In this document: in pieces, positions 39,042 to 51,350 of the stretch
How the letters are laid out: each line of letters starts with the position of its first letter
Numbering within the stretch: the first letter of the stretch is position 1
Source of the DNA: Lactarius indigo
Lineage: Eukaryota; Basidiomycota; Agaricomycetes; Russulales; Russulaceae
Direction: 5' to 3'
Length of the DNA: 64,000 nt
Assembly: GCA_025766275.1 (NCBI GenBank)
Contig: JAFKAC010000046.1
Location: 62,001-126,000 of the forward strand
Notes under the pieces: generated by a model
What the model saw: the letters and a program-made list of their open reading frames with translations, nothing else
Databases searched by the model: none
Told to the model about the DNA's origin: nothing
Translations under genes and position numbers: made by a program

Positions 39042-42000
39042 ATGCGTCTATCCTTGTGGCCATCCGTCTTCATAGTTCTCCTGACTGCAGGGTACACTTT
39101 GGCGGATCCGACGACATCACCCACGACATCATCCGGAACCCCTTCAACATCCCACGGTACCCCAACAACAACAGCGCCGAAAAAACCAACAACTCCTGGA
39201 ACAACAACTCCCGTGAAACCAGCAACGACACCCGGGACACCAGCAACGACACTCGGGACACCAGCAACGACACCCGGGACACTAGCAACGACACCCGGGA
39301 CACTAGCAACGACACCTGGGACACCAACTTCACCTGGGACACCAGCTAGTACCCTTCCAACGACGCCTGGAACCTACACAACGCCCTCTGGGACCTCGGC
39401 AACACCAGTACCATCTTCGGAGCCTCCAATCCCGGGCGTGTACCCCTTGGCCTCACCTAATAGTCCTCCACCTGTCGACCAACCCGCACTTGTCCCTGAT
39501 TTCGTGCCAGCTTGGACTGACGCGTACACAATAGCAAAAGCTAAGGTAAGCCATGTAATTTCTTGTAGGGCTTTTTCTTGGCACGTGTCAAAGTCGCACA
39601 GCCCTCACGAACGTGTGTGCCGTGGTAACTTACTCGAGCTTGTGACGCGCCGTATTCACCTTATATAATTCTTGAGCACGGTGCATTGCATCCATGTGGT
39701 GTTTATCTTTTTCTATCTGGCACTAATACATAGTTTTGAGGTTGTCAACTTTACACTCGAGCAAAAGGTCAGCATCACCACTGGTTTAGGCTATCAGGGC
39801 GGTCGTTGCAATGGGAATATCCGTTCTGTGGGCAGTTTCCCTGGTCTTTGCCTTGAAGGTTCCTCGCTAGGGGTACGCAATGCGGATTTCGTGACTGCTT
39901 TTTCCGCTCCTATTAACGCCGCAGCCACGTGAGCCTTGGCATTAATTATGCAATGTGACCTTTCGAGCTGGTTTTGACACTACAGGTGGCAACGTTGGCT
40001 CCTCCGTGCGCGTGGCGCTGCTATGGGCAACGAACAGGTTGGAAAGGGCGTTAACATCGCCCTGAACCCAATGATGAACCTGGGCCGTGTCGCCCAGGGA
40101 GGCCGCAACTGGGAAGGCTTCGGCGGTGACCCATTTTTAGCAAGCGTCAGTGCATACGAGACGATCCTTGGTCTGCAGTCCGCCGGCGTGCAAGCGGTCG
40201 CAGGTCACTTCATAAATTAGTAAGTGCCCGTCGTGAAAGTCAATCTTTTGGTGTTACTGACTGAAGCGCGGCACAGCGAGCAGGAGGCCCAGCGTGATTC
40301 CTACAGTTCAAATGTCGACGACCGTACACAGCACGAGATTTACGCAGCGCCTTTCCTTCGCAGCGTCATGGCCGGCGTGGCCTCCGTCATGTGTTCCTAC
40401 AACCTCGTCAACGGAGCATACGCCTGTGAGAATAACGGCACGCTCAACAACCTCCTGAAGGGCGAGTTCGGCTTTAAAGGGTTCGTCGTGTCGGACTGGT
40501 ACGCAACGCACTCGACCACCAGCGCGCTTAACGGGTTAGACATGACGATGCCCGGTGACACCACCCAAGCCTCTGGTACAACATACTTTGGTGCGAACCT
40601 TGTCGCGGCCGTACAGAAAGGCACCATTCCAGAGGCGCGTGTGGATGATATGGCGACGCGAATTCTTGCCGCGTGGTACTTCCTCGGCCAATACAACTTC
40701 ACCCAGACAAACTTTAACGCAAACAATCCATTTGACGGGGCGACGAACGGGCACAATAATGTGCAGACAGACCACGGAACCCTCGTGCGGAAGATAGACG
40801 CAGCCAGCATGGTACTATTGAAGAATGATAACTCTCTACCGCTCAAGAAACCACGCAGGCTCGTACTGATCGGTTCTGATGCAGCCCCAGCCCATATTGC
40901 AGGACCAAACGGGTTCATGAACCAGGGTGGCGTTGACGGGGTTCTGGCCATGGGATGGGGATCTGGGTAAGTGGGTGAAGCTGGGGAAAGCTGATACTGT
41001 GGCTCACATAACCGCGCGCGCAGAACTGCCCAGTTTACGTACCTAATCTCGGTGCATATTTCGTGGCTGCCTAATTTTCTCACGCGATAGATCACACTGA
41101 TCGCGAATCGTTGAGTAGCCATACGAAGCACTCCAGGCTCGCGCACGCAATGACCACACTTCCTTCTCTTGGTTTTTCGATGACTTCGACACTGTTGGCG
41201 CAGGCAATGCTGCCTATTATCAAGACGCTGCGATCGTCTTCTTGCAAGCCGACTCTGGCGAAGGGACCATTACCGTGGATGGTAACGCCGGTGACAGGTA
41301 CGTAGCCCCTTCCCCCCTTGAGCTTCAGAAAACTCAGCTTGCCGTTGCCCATAATACAGGAAAAACTTGACGGCGTGGCACAATGGTGACGCGCTAGTCC
41401 AGGCAGTCGCAGCGAACAACAGTAACACGATCGTGGTTGTACACTCGGTCGGCCCAATCATCCTCGAGCCTTGGATCGACAACCCGAATGTGAAGGCGGT
41501 CATCTGGGCTGGGCTAGGTGGTACCGAGACGGGAAATGCGCTCGTAGATATACTGTACGGCGATGTGAACCCTAGCGGGCGTCTACCCTACACCATCGCC
41601 AAATCGCCAGATGACTATCCTGCACAGCTTGCAACGGGTACGCAGATCGATTACTCGGAAGGGTGCGTCGTATCTTCTCCCGTCAACTGTAGGTCACATC
41701 CCTGACGCATTCTTCTGTCTTCCCCATAAGCCTCTTTATCGACTATCGTCACTTCGACGCGAAGAACATCGCGCCGCGCTTCGAGTTCGGCTTCGGGCTG
41801 AGCTACACGACGTTCGATTATTCCGGCCTGTCGCTCACCGCTGTCACGGGTCAACAGGACCAGGACGGATCGCTAGAGGCGAACTGGGCAGCGAGTAAAC
41901 CCAACCCGCAGGTCGTCGGCAGCTCTACGGCACTCTGGCTACATCGCCCTTTGCTTGATGTGACCTTCAATGTGAAGAATACGGGCAGTGTTGCGGGGAC

Positions 42001-42247
42001 TGAGATTCCGCAGGTCTACGTGCACTTCCCCGCTAATTCCGGAGAGCCCCCGTCCGTCCTACGCGGATTCACGGACGTCGATCTGCAACCCGGTCAAACG
42101 CAGGCCGTCACGATTTCGCTCTCGCGCTACGATCTGTCCATCTGGGACGTGCCCAGCCAGTCATGGATGCGCGCTGCGGGGTCGTATAATATCTCGGTCG
42201 GCGCGAGCAGCCGAGATTTCAGATTGAGTGCCCAGTCTCCTCTCTAA
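39042..42247 (+). CDS. Secreted GH3 beta-glucosidase with Thr/Pro linker and altered KH motif (BGL3)
   Basis: Eight exons join to 880 residues: 39042-39545, 39741-39928, 39986-40219, 40277-40966, 41024-41051, 41119-41297, 41360-41662, 41731-42247. A signal peptide (MRLSLWPSVFIVLLTAGYTLA) is followed by about 100 residues of Thr/Pro/Gly repeats, then the GH3 domains and fibronectin III-like end, with introns in the same places as BGL1 and BGL2. The nucleophile Asp382 (VSDW) is kept. The conserved substrate-binding Lys of the KH motif is Gly304 (VAGHFINYEQE). That lysine contacts the glucose in subsite -1 in the family, so activity or specificity may differ. All introns start with GT. It is more diverged than the other two, so it is an older duplicate. 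Confidence 0.9.
39218..39322 (+). repeat. Five 21-bp repeats in the BGL3 linker
   Basis: Five head-to-tail copies of a unit close to ACCAGCAACGACACCCGGGA plus C encode PATTPGT-like heptapeptides. Units differ by single bases. It is the minisatellite core of the Thr/Pro linker and is likely to vary in copy number. Confidence 0.85.
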
Positions 42248-43450
42248 TCTAACCCAGACTTCCCGACTCGATCGTTGCCGAGTCTGTCGGTCGTATTTTA
42301 CTTTGTAGTACTTTTTTTTAGAGTATACCCATATAGCACTCTTCATCGTCTGTTTGAAGAAAAGGAGCTGACTGCTTTTGTTACGGATCCGTCACTCGGA
42401 GACGACGATTCGGGCCTCATCGCGACTTCCTCCGTCGTCAAACACAACTCGTCGTTGTGTTTGACTGGAACTTGTACCAGGCCGAATCCCACCTTTCAAG
42501 TGGCGCAGATGATTGAAGCGCAGGCACGGAGCTAGGGTCCTGACCCCGGCTATCGATTCAGAGAGAAAAAGCTGAGGTCTCGCCGCGAAACAAGTTATTT
42601 CAGGAAATGAAAACTGCTGTGAAAACATCGAGATAGACCTTGACATTGTGTTTTCTGGCCGTTGCTGGCCGTTATGACCACTGTCAGTTCGCGATCGGCC
42701 TACTCATCCGTCTCCTCACGATCTGAATCGTATTCGGCTGCTGCACCCACCGGCAACAGCGTCTTAGCTCGCTTCCTTTCCGGACTACGGCCTACAACTT
42801 GAAGTCGGAGGGCCACCGCGTAGGGCAGAGGGAGAGGGGTTGAGGGGGGCCTCCCATGCAACTCCCATGGGCTGTTTGTCACGACGTTTAGCGACCCGGC
42901 GTCTTAGCACTAGTTTCCTGATATAAATCAAAATATAAATGAATTTGAAAAAAAAAAGAAAAAAAAGAAAAAAAAAAAAAAAAGACCACGGCCTACAACC
43001 AAACGCACTCAAAATGCGGTGAGTGATAATCACGAAACCCGTCGTGATGCGACCCGACTCGGAGGATGATGCAGTGTCGATTTTTTGGTGGCCCGGAACA
43101 AGGCCCGGAAGCTTGAGTGCTTGCGCCAGTGAGTCGAGACCGTCCGATTACTAAGCACAGTTCCCCGTGGGCGACTGGCACCAGCTTCTCACCATCGCAC
43201 TGTACAGTATCATGGCGTTTGGGCTAATGCATGGCCAGGCAATACTGGGGACCCAATATCTAGTTCCATATCAGATTCTCAAAGTTTTCGTTTGATGTAC
43301 GGCAGTCTCCGAATGCTGGCTGTGCGCACAATGGCGCACAAAGCTGTCCAGGCCAGTGGCCACTGTCGGTTTCACAACTCCTTGACGACTACTTTCATCC
43401 TCCCCGCTCTGTTTTCAGCCCAGTGAGTATTCGAATCAAGAGGTCTTGCG
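42248..43450. other. Intergenic between BGL3 and the G-alpha-like gene
   Basis: It has an A-rich tract at about 42947-42983. On the minus strand, 42782-42700 reads as a C-terminus-like acidic end (SPERKRAKTLLP to EYDSDREETDE, then stop), possibly the 3' fragment of a lost gene, but nothing upstream supports it. No other gene seen. Confidence 0.4.
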
Positions 43451-45043
43451 ATGTCTATTGGGATTCTGCGCTCCTGGAAGGCACAGCGGGCTCAGAAACA
43501 GGCATCAAAGCGGGTAAACGCAACGATAGACGCCCGGGCCATCTCGGACGAAATTGATCGCCAGATCAAAGAGGACTCAAAAAAAATTCGGAAGGTCCAC
43601 AATATCTTGTTGATAGGTTCGTCTATTTTTTTTGGAGTTCTTCTGCACTTCCGACTTGAGCAAGTACTGCGTGTACAGATATGCTAACTTCATCCTTCCA
43701 CTAGGATGCAATGACTACGATGTTTCTATCGTACTCAGGCAGATGAAGATCGGACATCATGATGGTTACACTCATGAAGAACGCATGGAGTTCCGTCCAA
43801 TTATTTGGCAAAACCTCCTCGAAACCTCCCGTAGTATTGTTCAAGTCATACGAGATTTACATGTGGTGCCTGCGACCCTCGCAAGTGAAGTGCGTCGTTT
43901 TTCGCGTCGCAAACCTTTCGTTTTATATTAGACGACCCTTATAGGAAAACTGGGAGCGCATTGTGAACCATTCGACCGCCGTTTATGACACCGATTTCTT
44001 GTTAAGTCCCGAGCTCGCTGAGGCAGTTCGGGATTTGTGGTCCGACGACATGATTCCAGTTTTATTGGAAAGCCCATCCCATTTTTCTTTGACAGACAAC
44101 GCAGCATAGTGAGTGCCTTTCATCTGCCCCATCTGCTATGCCGGTGGAGTTGCCCCCATCTCAATCGGAGCAAGGCTATGGCTGGCTACTATGCGCCCTT
44201 CTGGATATTGTGTTGACGATTTATGTATACAGCTTCTTTTCAGAGGCATGTAGAATCACTGCAAGTGAATATATTCCATCGAATGAAGACATTCTTCGTA
44301 CACCTGTAAGGACTGACGCAGGAATTACGGAGACCTACATCAAGATGGATAAACTTTCACTTCGCCTCTGCCACATCACTGGTCGGCCAGGCAAACAAAG
44401 GAAGTGGTTTGATCACTTCGATGATGTGACAATTGTCGTTTTCTGCGCTTCTCTCTTAGACTATGATCAAGTTGATGAAGATGGTCAGGTATGTGGATGT
44501 CTTCGCTTCTCCTTGACGTTCATAACCGCGGCGAATTTGCAGAATCAGCTAGAAGAATCATTTATCCTTTTCGAATCAGTCATAAACTCGCGCTGGTTTC
44601 GACATACGTCGATCGTCCTATTCTTCACTGGATTCGACGAGTTTGTGGCCAAACTTCCCATGGTATGCTGCAGTCTCCGTCTATCTTCCCCGTCTATCTA
44701 GGTTTATATCAGTTTCGTCAGGTGCCTCTTGAAACATACTTCCCAGAATATACAAGTGGTGCGGACGTCAACGAAGCTGTTGACTACATTCTGCGGCAAC
44801 TCATGCAGGCCAATCGCGCACAATTAACCGTGTACTTCCAGTAAATCACTGTATAACACCCACAGTAGCTGTATCTGACCGTGTTGCAATAATAGAATCG
44901 CACAGGCCACCGAAACGTCCAACTTTCAGATGGTTTCTATCGCTGTAAAGGAAAAGATCATAATTCGTGAGCTCGAAGAGAGCGGCATTCTGAGCCTTCT
45001 TGATTGTGTGCGGTGTTGTCTCTGCCTCTGCCTATGTATGTGA
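43451..45043 (+). CDS. G-protein alpha-like protein with degenerate GTPase motifs
   Basis: Seven exons join to 385 residues: 43451-43616, 43705-43889, 43945-44108, 44233-44488, 44543-44662, 44722-44840, 44896-45043. The G-alpha fold is clear: QMKIGHHDGYT.EER.EFRPIIWQNLLE, EYIPSNEDILRT, QRKWFDHFDDVTIVVFCASLLDYDQ, NSRWFRHTSIVLFF, and a C-terminus ATETSNFQMVS...IRELEESGIL. The nucleotide boxes are not: P-loop GxGESGKST is GCNDYDVSI (56-64, Lys to Val62); the switch I Arg is Pro196; DVGGQ is HITGR (219-223), losing the catalytic Gln; NKxD is TGFD (286-289). The MGxxxS lipidation start is absent. A 16-residue tail follows the normal end and finishes CVRCCLCLCLCM. It probably cannot bind or cycle GTP normally. 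It could be a pseudoenzyme acting on receptor, G-beta-gamma or effector. Confidence 0.85.
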
Positions 45044-46991
45044 AACCAAAAATTAAGGACGAATAGTTTAAGCTCGGTGCGCCGTCTGTCATCGATTTTG
45101 CTACATATGCTGACATGTCCCTAGGCGATTGATTGTATTGAACGAGACCAGGCGGCGATGCACTCACTTCCATACATTATACTTTCATGTCCCTATGTAA
45201 TTCAGTAGGAGCAAGAGCTCTTTTCCACAAAGCGCGGAATTTAACGTCCCACGTGTCGCAAGCATGGCGAGTTGCTACGCAAACTCTCAAAACCAGAAGA
45301 ATCACCATCGAGCAAGATGACGTGCCACCGGCTTTCTATGGGGACACACAGACAGCACTATCGTGAGGCCCACATAGCGGTCCCAAAACTAGCTGGTAGG
45401 GACAAGTAATAGATACATAGATCGTTATGTCGTAGCGAACTTGAAGCGCTTGTTGATGACCTTCCCAGGAGCCTCTCCAGTAATTCGTGGAGCAAGATGG
45501 GTTAAAATTCTTAGTGAGGGTATAATAAATCCACTTTTGTTTCTGGACGACACACAAATGCGGCCTTTCGAAGGGCGATGGCCCACTTACACGTAATGCG
45601 GTGCAAAAGTTGCGAATGCGCCTTTCTCGACTGCCTAGGACCCGGAGAAATGGATGGAAGGGCTGTGCTGCATGTGGTCATCCCCAAAAGTCTGATGTAC
45701 GGTTGAACCAAAGGCGCAAGCAAATGGTTGCGGAGGGTGCGGGAGTCGCGCCATGTAAGTGCGCAAAGATATCCTTCGAACGGAGGGACGGACGAGTGGA
45801 TTCGGCTCACGCGTTTTAATGGCACCAGCCTTCATTCCACTATTGGTACGATACTCCCGACTCCCGAAGGTGGCCGTTGTGGTTGTTTGTATGTCTTCCA
45901 AAAGCTGCTTCACTGCTGTTTCGACCTCAGCAGGTTAAACGAGAAGAAGGCGCTGGCAAAGGTTCTCCTCGGGAGATTGCGCCGCATTACCTAGTGTCTA
46001 ACCGACTTGATATCGAGATCTCCGTTCGGGGGTGAAGAGCGAACAAACCGACGAGTCCTCAGTGTTTTCTACGTAGCGTTAGCATAACCAACTAGTAGCA
46101 TGCACTGTCATTCCTTGGGCCGCTTCTTCCGCACACCTTATCGCCACTCCGTGTTCCCACACGTATAATAACTCCGTGAACTTTATCAACTTTCACTAAG
46201 TTAGGCATAACCAGAGGGGTGGGATGGGCGCAAGAAAAAAAAGAAAACAACACCGTGACATGAGAATGGAAGATGTCACCATGTCTCGAGATTTAAGCTT
46301 GAAGCGTACTGTAACCTGAATGCAGGATACTTCAGAATATCCAAAAGGGAGGGTTTCAGGGTCAAGGGAGAGGGGTATAAGACATAACTTACAGTAAGCT
46401 CGAAGACCACATGTACAGTGGGATCGTGAGAATTGGTCCCTACGTACACGAGCGTGCCATTGGCACGATCAAAGGCACGATGCCACGAATTCTACTACGA
46501 AACACCGTGACCGGTGACCCATGACCAGGACAGCAATAACTTATATATTACGTAGCTGTTCCATATCCCTCCCATCCTGTGCGTAGAAATACTATAAGGA
46601 GAAGTGGGGCGTCAACTCGCTCCAACCGAAGAGCCCATTTATTGCGACGCGTGTAGGTGCGAATTGACAGGAAACCCCGTTATGGTATTGGCTACGCCTT
46701 CCCTAGTACCAGTTGCTACCCAAAGCCGCCCAAGAAGCCGCCTTCCTAACTTCTCTCCCGGCGTATACCGCCCATCCCACCAAATTGGCCCGCGGGCGCA
46801 ACATTCAACATCCCCCGACTATTCCGGACCGGACCCAAGGTTCCCCGACGTTTCTCAACTGCGGCAATTGATTTTAGGGTTCTCAATCCGAGGCTGGGGG
46901 GCGATGCACCTACTTAAGACCTATTTGCTTTTTCACGATGCCTGCCCAGAGGTCCCCCCTTTGATCTCGCCAATCGTCATCTCTGGCAGTC
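45044..46991. other. Intergenic between G-alpha-like gene and carboxylesterase
   Basis: About 1.95 kb. Overlapping open stretches of about 70-105 codons at 45511-45994 on both strands show no domain (one has two CxxC-like pairs, CAAC and CKC, but no family fits). TATA-like bases occur at 46542-46549 and 46588-46593, about 400 bases before the esterase start, so the 5' UTR may be long or intron-bearing. Confidence 0.4.
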
Positions 46992-49408
46992 ATGGTCTTT
47001 CTTCGGGAATTGCCAGTGCTTATTGCCATCTGCGCCGCGACTTCCATGGTATCTGCCGCTCCCACGACACATGCCACTCCACCTATCGTCACGCTTGATA
47101 GGGGAAAGTTCACGGGGACGACGGCCGACGGCGTAAACAAGTTCCTCGGTATCCCCTTCGCGAAACCACCGTCAGTATAGCTGGCGTCACTTTAGCTCTC
47201 TATCCTGTTTGACTGACCCACCGAATCGGCCTTCGCCGACAGGCTTGGCGATTTGCGCTTCCGTCTGCCCCAGCCGCTTGGTCCCTACTCTGCTACATAC
47301 AATACAACTGCGTTCGGTCTTTCGTGCCCCCAACAAGCAGCTACGTTGGCGATTCCGAACGGGTTACCCCAAGAGACAATCAATTACCTTGCGAGCGGCT
47401 CCGGAACTACGATTCTAGACGGCGAAGATTGTGAGGAGGCCATTATGGAGGCTCTGTACCACAGGGAGAGGAATTCTGACGCATGACTATAGGTTTGACG
47501 CTCAACATTTTTACCCCCGCACATGCCAGATATGGTTCAAGGCTCCCGGTTGTAGTGGTGTGTATTTGTGATATACTCAGGCTGTCACGTGTGCTAATAG
47601 TAACTACTTTGAAGTGGATATACGGGGGTGAGACGCACGCAATGTCTTTTATATGTTACTCGCACTAACTTGAGCTATTGCACCACAGGCGGCTTCGAAA
47701 CTGGGTCGTCATCGCTGTACGCTCAAATTTACTTCCTTCATTTGTGTGGGGGAAATATAGAGAAATGCATAGCTACGATGGTGGTGTCATAGTGAACCGT
47801 TCAATTGCGCTCAAGGAGCCGGTGGTTTACGTCAGTATAAACTATCGGTGAGCACAACTCGAATCGTTGTTCGTGACTTTGTGGGTCATCCGTCGTTCTC
47901 TCAGCCTTTCAGGTACGTCCGCGCCTCCAGTTGATTCCATATGTTTTCTAAGTTGATGCCTCGCTAGCTTTCGGGTTCCTAGCCAGTCAAGAAGTCAAAG
48001 ATGCTGGCGTCGGCAATCTCGGGTTGCATGACCGTGAGCGTTCGGGCAGTCGGCATTATCAATGTCGTAACAACTGGCTTTACAGAGCGTATGGGACTTC
48101 GTTGGGTACAAAAGTATATTCACGCATTCGGTGGCGATCCGTCGAAGGTCACGATGTGAGTAAAGTCACCACTTGGCACTATGGAGTTTGCTGACATCCT
48201 GAAGCTGGGGTCAAAGTGCTGGGTCAATCTCGGTATCTCTCCAAATGCTGGTAAACGGTGGGGACACTGAAGGCCTGTTCCGTGCTGCATTCATGCAGTC
48301 TGGATCGCCCATATCGATTGGCGATATCACTCATGTAAGGGCATATATTATTACGAATTCACTCAATTTCTGAGCGATCTTGCAGGGTCAACAGTATTAT
48401 GACGACCTCGTCGAACGCACCAATTGCTCGGGCTCCTCTAACACCCTGGCGTGTCTGCGTGCGGCACCATACCAGGAATTGAAGGCCGCTGTGGATAGTA
48501 CCCCGTCAATCTTCGCATATCAGGTGCGTGGCCTACTTCCTCACTACTTTTCCGAATTCGCGGCGGCTAACAGACCCATCCCACAGTCTCTCGCTCTCGC
48601 CTGGCTTCCCCGCGTAGATGGCGTATTTCTGGCGGATGATCCCCAGAAACTCGTTCAACAAGGGAAAGTTGCGCGCATCCCGTTCGTCGCAGGGGAGTGC
48701 GACGACGAAGGGACTTTGTTTTCCCTTTCTCAGCTGAACGTTACGTGAGTTCATAATTCTTTTGGCAGGTCGGATGTTGCAGTGACCACAGATTTTCTGT
48801 AGGACCGATGAGCAACTACGCACTTACTTAACGGAATTCCTCTTGTCTGGTGCAACAGATGACCAGATAGACGAGCTGCTCACGTTGTATCCCCAGGACG
48901 TCACTCAGGGTTCTCCATACGACACGGGTGCCAAAAATGCGCTTACACCACAATTCAAACGCATTGCCTCGATCCTGGGCGATATTACGTTCCAAGCCCC
49001 GCGTCGTTTTTTCCTGAACAACTTATCCAAAAAGCAGAAGGCCTGGTCGTTCCGTACGTCACGTATTCCCCGCTTATATGCGCAGGTCATCGTCTCCCCC
49101 ACTCACTTATCGATGTCCACACAGTAAGCAAGCGCCTGAAGTCGCTGCCTATACTCGGCTCGGTTCACGGGTCCGATGTTCCGAACATCTACGGTCCTGG
49201 AGAACTGACGGACTACCTTATTCACTTTGCCACGAACCTGGATCCCAATGGCGGATCAAGCCCGCAATGGCCCCAGTATACCACCTCGTCGCGGAAATTG
49301 CTGACACTCGTCGATAGCCAAGCCAAAAACATAACTATAACGCAAGACACATACCGCACTGATGGGATGGACTTCATTATTGATCTCTCGCTTGACCTTC
49401 CGCTGTAG
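46992..49408 (+). CDS. Secreted type B carboxylesterase/lipase, 14 exons
   Basis: Fourteen exons join to 550 residues: 46992-47170, 47243-47430, 47493-47557, 47615-47627, 47689-47716, 47773-47847, 47905-47912, 47968-48033, 48086-48155, 48205-48334, 48386-48523, 48587-48744, 48803-49053, 49125-49408. A signal peptide (MVFLRELPVLIAICAATSMVSA) leads to a type B carboxylesterase: IPFAKPP, oxyanion-hole IYGGGF, nucleophile Ser235 in WGQSAG, catalytic Glu361 in GECDDEGT and His471 in SVHGSD. The size fits the Candida rugosa lipase/cholinesterase-like family (about 550). It should hydrolyse carboxylic esters outside the cell; the substrate is unknown. Two exons are only 13 and 8 bases long, and frame and motifs require both. 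All triad residues are present. Confidence 0.9.
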
Positions 49409-49949
49409 GGTTAATAAGGGGGTGGGTGCAGTTACGCCGTTGGATTGCGTTTGGGACTTGAAACATTAGCTTTCTATGGAGAATAGGAGCCTCGTAAGTC
49501 CTTTAAAACGCCACCATATGCTACTGGACTTCGATGTTTGGACTGCGCGTCTCTAGTACATATAGGACGGATGACAATGCCGGGCCGACATCATGTTTCA
49601 TCTGAGTGGCAATGCGGGCCCGAGGAAAGCGACTTCGTTGGCCCTGAGTGTTGGGGTTCTGTTTACCATGATATACGTATATCCCTACTACAGTAAGATC
49701 GTCGCTACGCGACGTGCTCATGGGCGCTGTTGGTGTCGGGAGTTGTTCAGCGCTTCAAAAGTTCAGCAGTCATCTGTGTCGCATACTTGATACCTTTCTC
49801 GACAACTCTGAGCGCGCCGGTGCAGACTAACTTGGTATTATACAATAAGAATTACTGGGAATTCATGCACCACCACTACCAGAACCATCCCACCCTAGAG
49901 TGACGAAGTGCAAGCTCAGGCCAGGCTCGGAACGACTACAATACAATCA
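49409..49949. other. Intergenic, no gene seen
   Basis: It runs from the carboxylesterase stop to the start of recognisable similarity with the region upstream of NLR1. Open stretches are short and without domains. Confidence 0.35.
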
Positions 49950-51350
49950 AGACGAACGAGACCATTGTCAGCGCAATTGACCGCAGCTACGCTCTCCGCA
50001 GTCTCGCAAGGCCACTGCCTATTCGTCTACTTCCTCTGCGACCAAGCACACGTGCAGGACCGTGGCTCCGACGTGCCCACCTACATAGTGGGAGACACCG
50101 CGCAAGCACTCCGACGGGTTGCAACGGGATCACAAAGCCTGTATCGGGAGAGCCGTGACCATGGCGTGGAGAGATTGTGATGATGGTAGGAGGTAAGTTA
50201 CGAACCCCATTTTCGCTGTCCGACCGGACCGCATACACTCCCTCCCGTTTTGTGCTTACTAATTACCAGTCTTTCAGGTGGTGCCGGCTGACAACGCCTC
50301 ACACGGATGCGCGATGCGCTAGTTATGCCACACATTCCCTACGCATTCGCTGCGACGGACCGGAACGTGCTTGGGAACGCAAATTATCTAGGGCAATATC
50401 AGCGGACCTTGTTGTGTTCGTGTTCGTGTTCGTGTTCGGATGTCGTACCGAAGGTGCTAACTCGGGTGCTGCAGTACCTTCGCCATCGTACGGGTCAATA
50501 ACGAGGAATACGATCGCGGGTCACCGGGCACGGACGACTGGTTTTTCGCTTTAGGTACACCCTCGGCCACACAGGCTTCCCGCCGACGATCAGCACGTCA
50601 TGTGACTGGGGCATTATGCAAGGTATGTGTGAAACCGGTTGGCGCAGCTCGACGTGGGGAGGTCAGTGTCCTCAGAAACAGCAATTTTGGCGTCGGAAAA
50701 GGGGGCTGGGTGACCAACTACGGCTCCGAGTATCCAGTTTATCCCTATGTTCCTCGTAACTTGCAATTGTCGCGCATTTTCTCGGCTATGTAAGAGTCGC
50801 CATCACACCACCAGGTCTCTAGATTACAGTACTCCCGTCAGCGGGACGACGTGTTACAAGGCGGAGATCGCGGCGAGCCTTTCCGGTGGCGTCTTTTTGA
50901 ACTACTTTCAGCGTGCGAGTTTCCAGCCGCAGGTCGCGCGCCCTTCATTTAGAACCCTAGCAAACGCCGATATCAAGCCTCTGTGCGTGAGTTCGCCTCC
51001 GTGACCTGATCTGACATATTTATACTCTGTGATTCGTGCAGCGTTACGGGCTACGACATCCCCGACGACGCCCCACAGGCCCGGGCCATCGGATTTCCAA
51101 ATCTTCCCCGTGGGGTCGAGGTACATCTAGCACAAGCAGCTCCTGCGCATCTTTCCTAGGTCGTCTATTTCGAGACCCAGCTGACTGCAGACCATGGCTC
51201 GCACAATCTCGCTGCTTGATGGCTAATGAATACTCGCTTTCTGAAGGCAGGCCCTTCCTGGCCTCAAACCCTGGCCGTACGACAGTGGCCCCATGGCCCT
51301 CGATGACATCACAGATGACTTGAACTTGGGGCTGTGACACCCATGGATCC
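49950..51350 (+). pseudogene. Sedolisin (S53 peptidase) pseudogene 2
   Basis: Fragments match the sedolisin remnant at 6880-8390 and the family: NNEEYDRGSPGTDDWFFALGT-like stretch (about 50500-50560), VLRNSNFGVGKGG (about 50670-50712), KAEIAASLSGGVFLNYFQRA (about 50855-50915), VTGYDIPDDAPQARAIGFPN (about 51043-51100), a Ser-site-like STSSSCASF (about 51131-51157) and a weak C-terminus ending near 51330. Several frames and stops are involved and the family's C-terminal calcium-site pattern, still visible in copy 1, is lost. It sits about 400 bases upstream of NLR3, matching the arrangement upstream of NLR1. Confidence 0.68.

Noticed and set aside
39070..39342. Minus-strand VSLLVSR repeats opposite the BGL3 linker
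   Set aside because: Complement of the 21-bp minisatellite coding the Thr/Pro linker on the plus strand.
42700..42882. Minus-strand frame ending in an acidic C-terminus-like stretch
   Set aside because: Only the end looks protein-like; no upstream exon or family, so it was mentioned only as a possible fragment.
45511..45994. Overlapping open stretches of 70-105 codons on both strands
   Set aside because: Opposite-strand frames of similar length without domains are expected by chance in GC-rich sequence; a CxxC pair alone is not enough.
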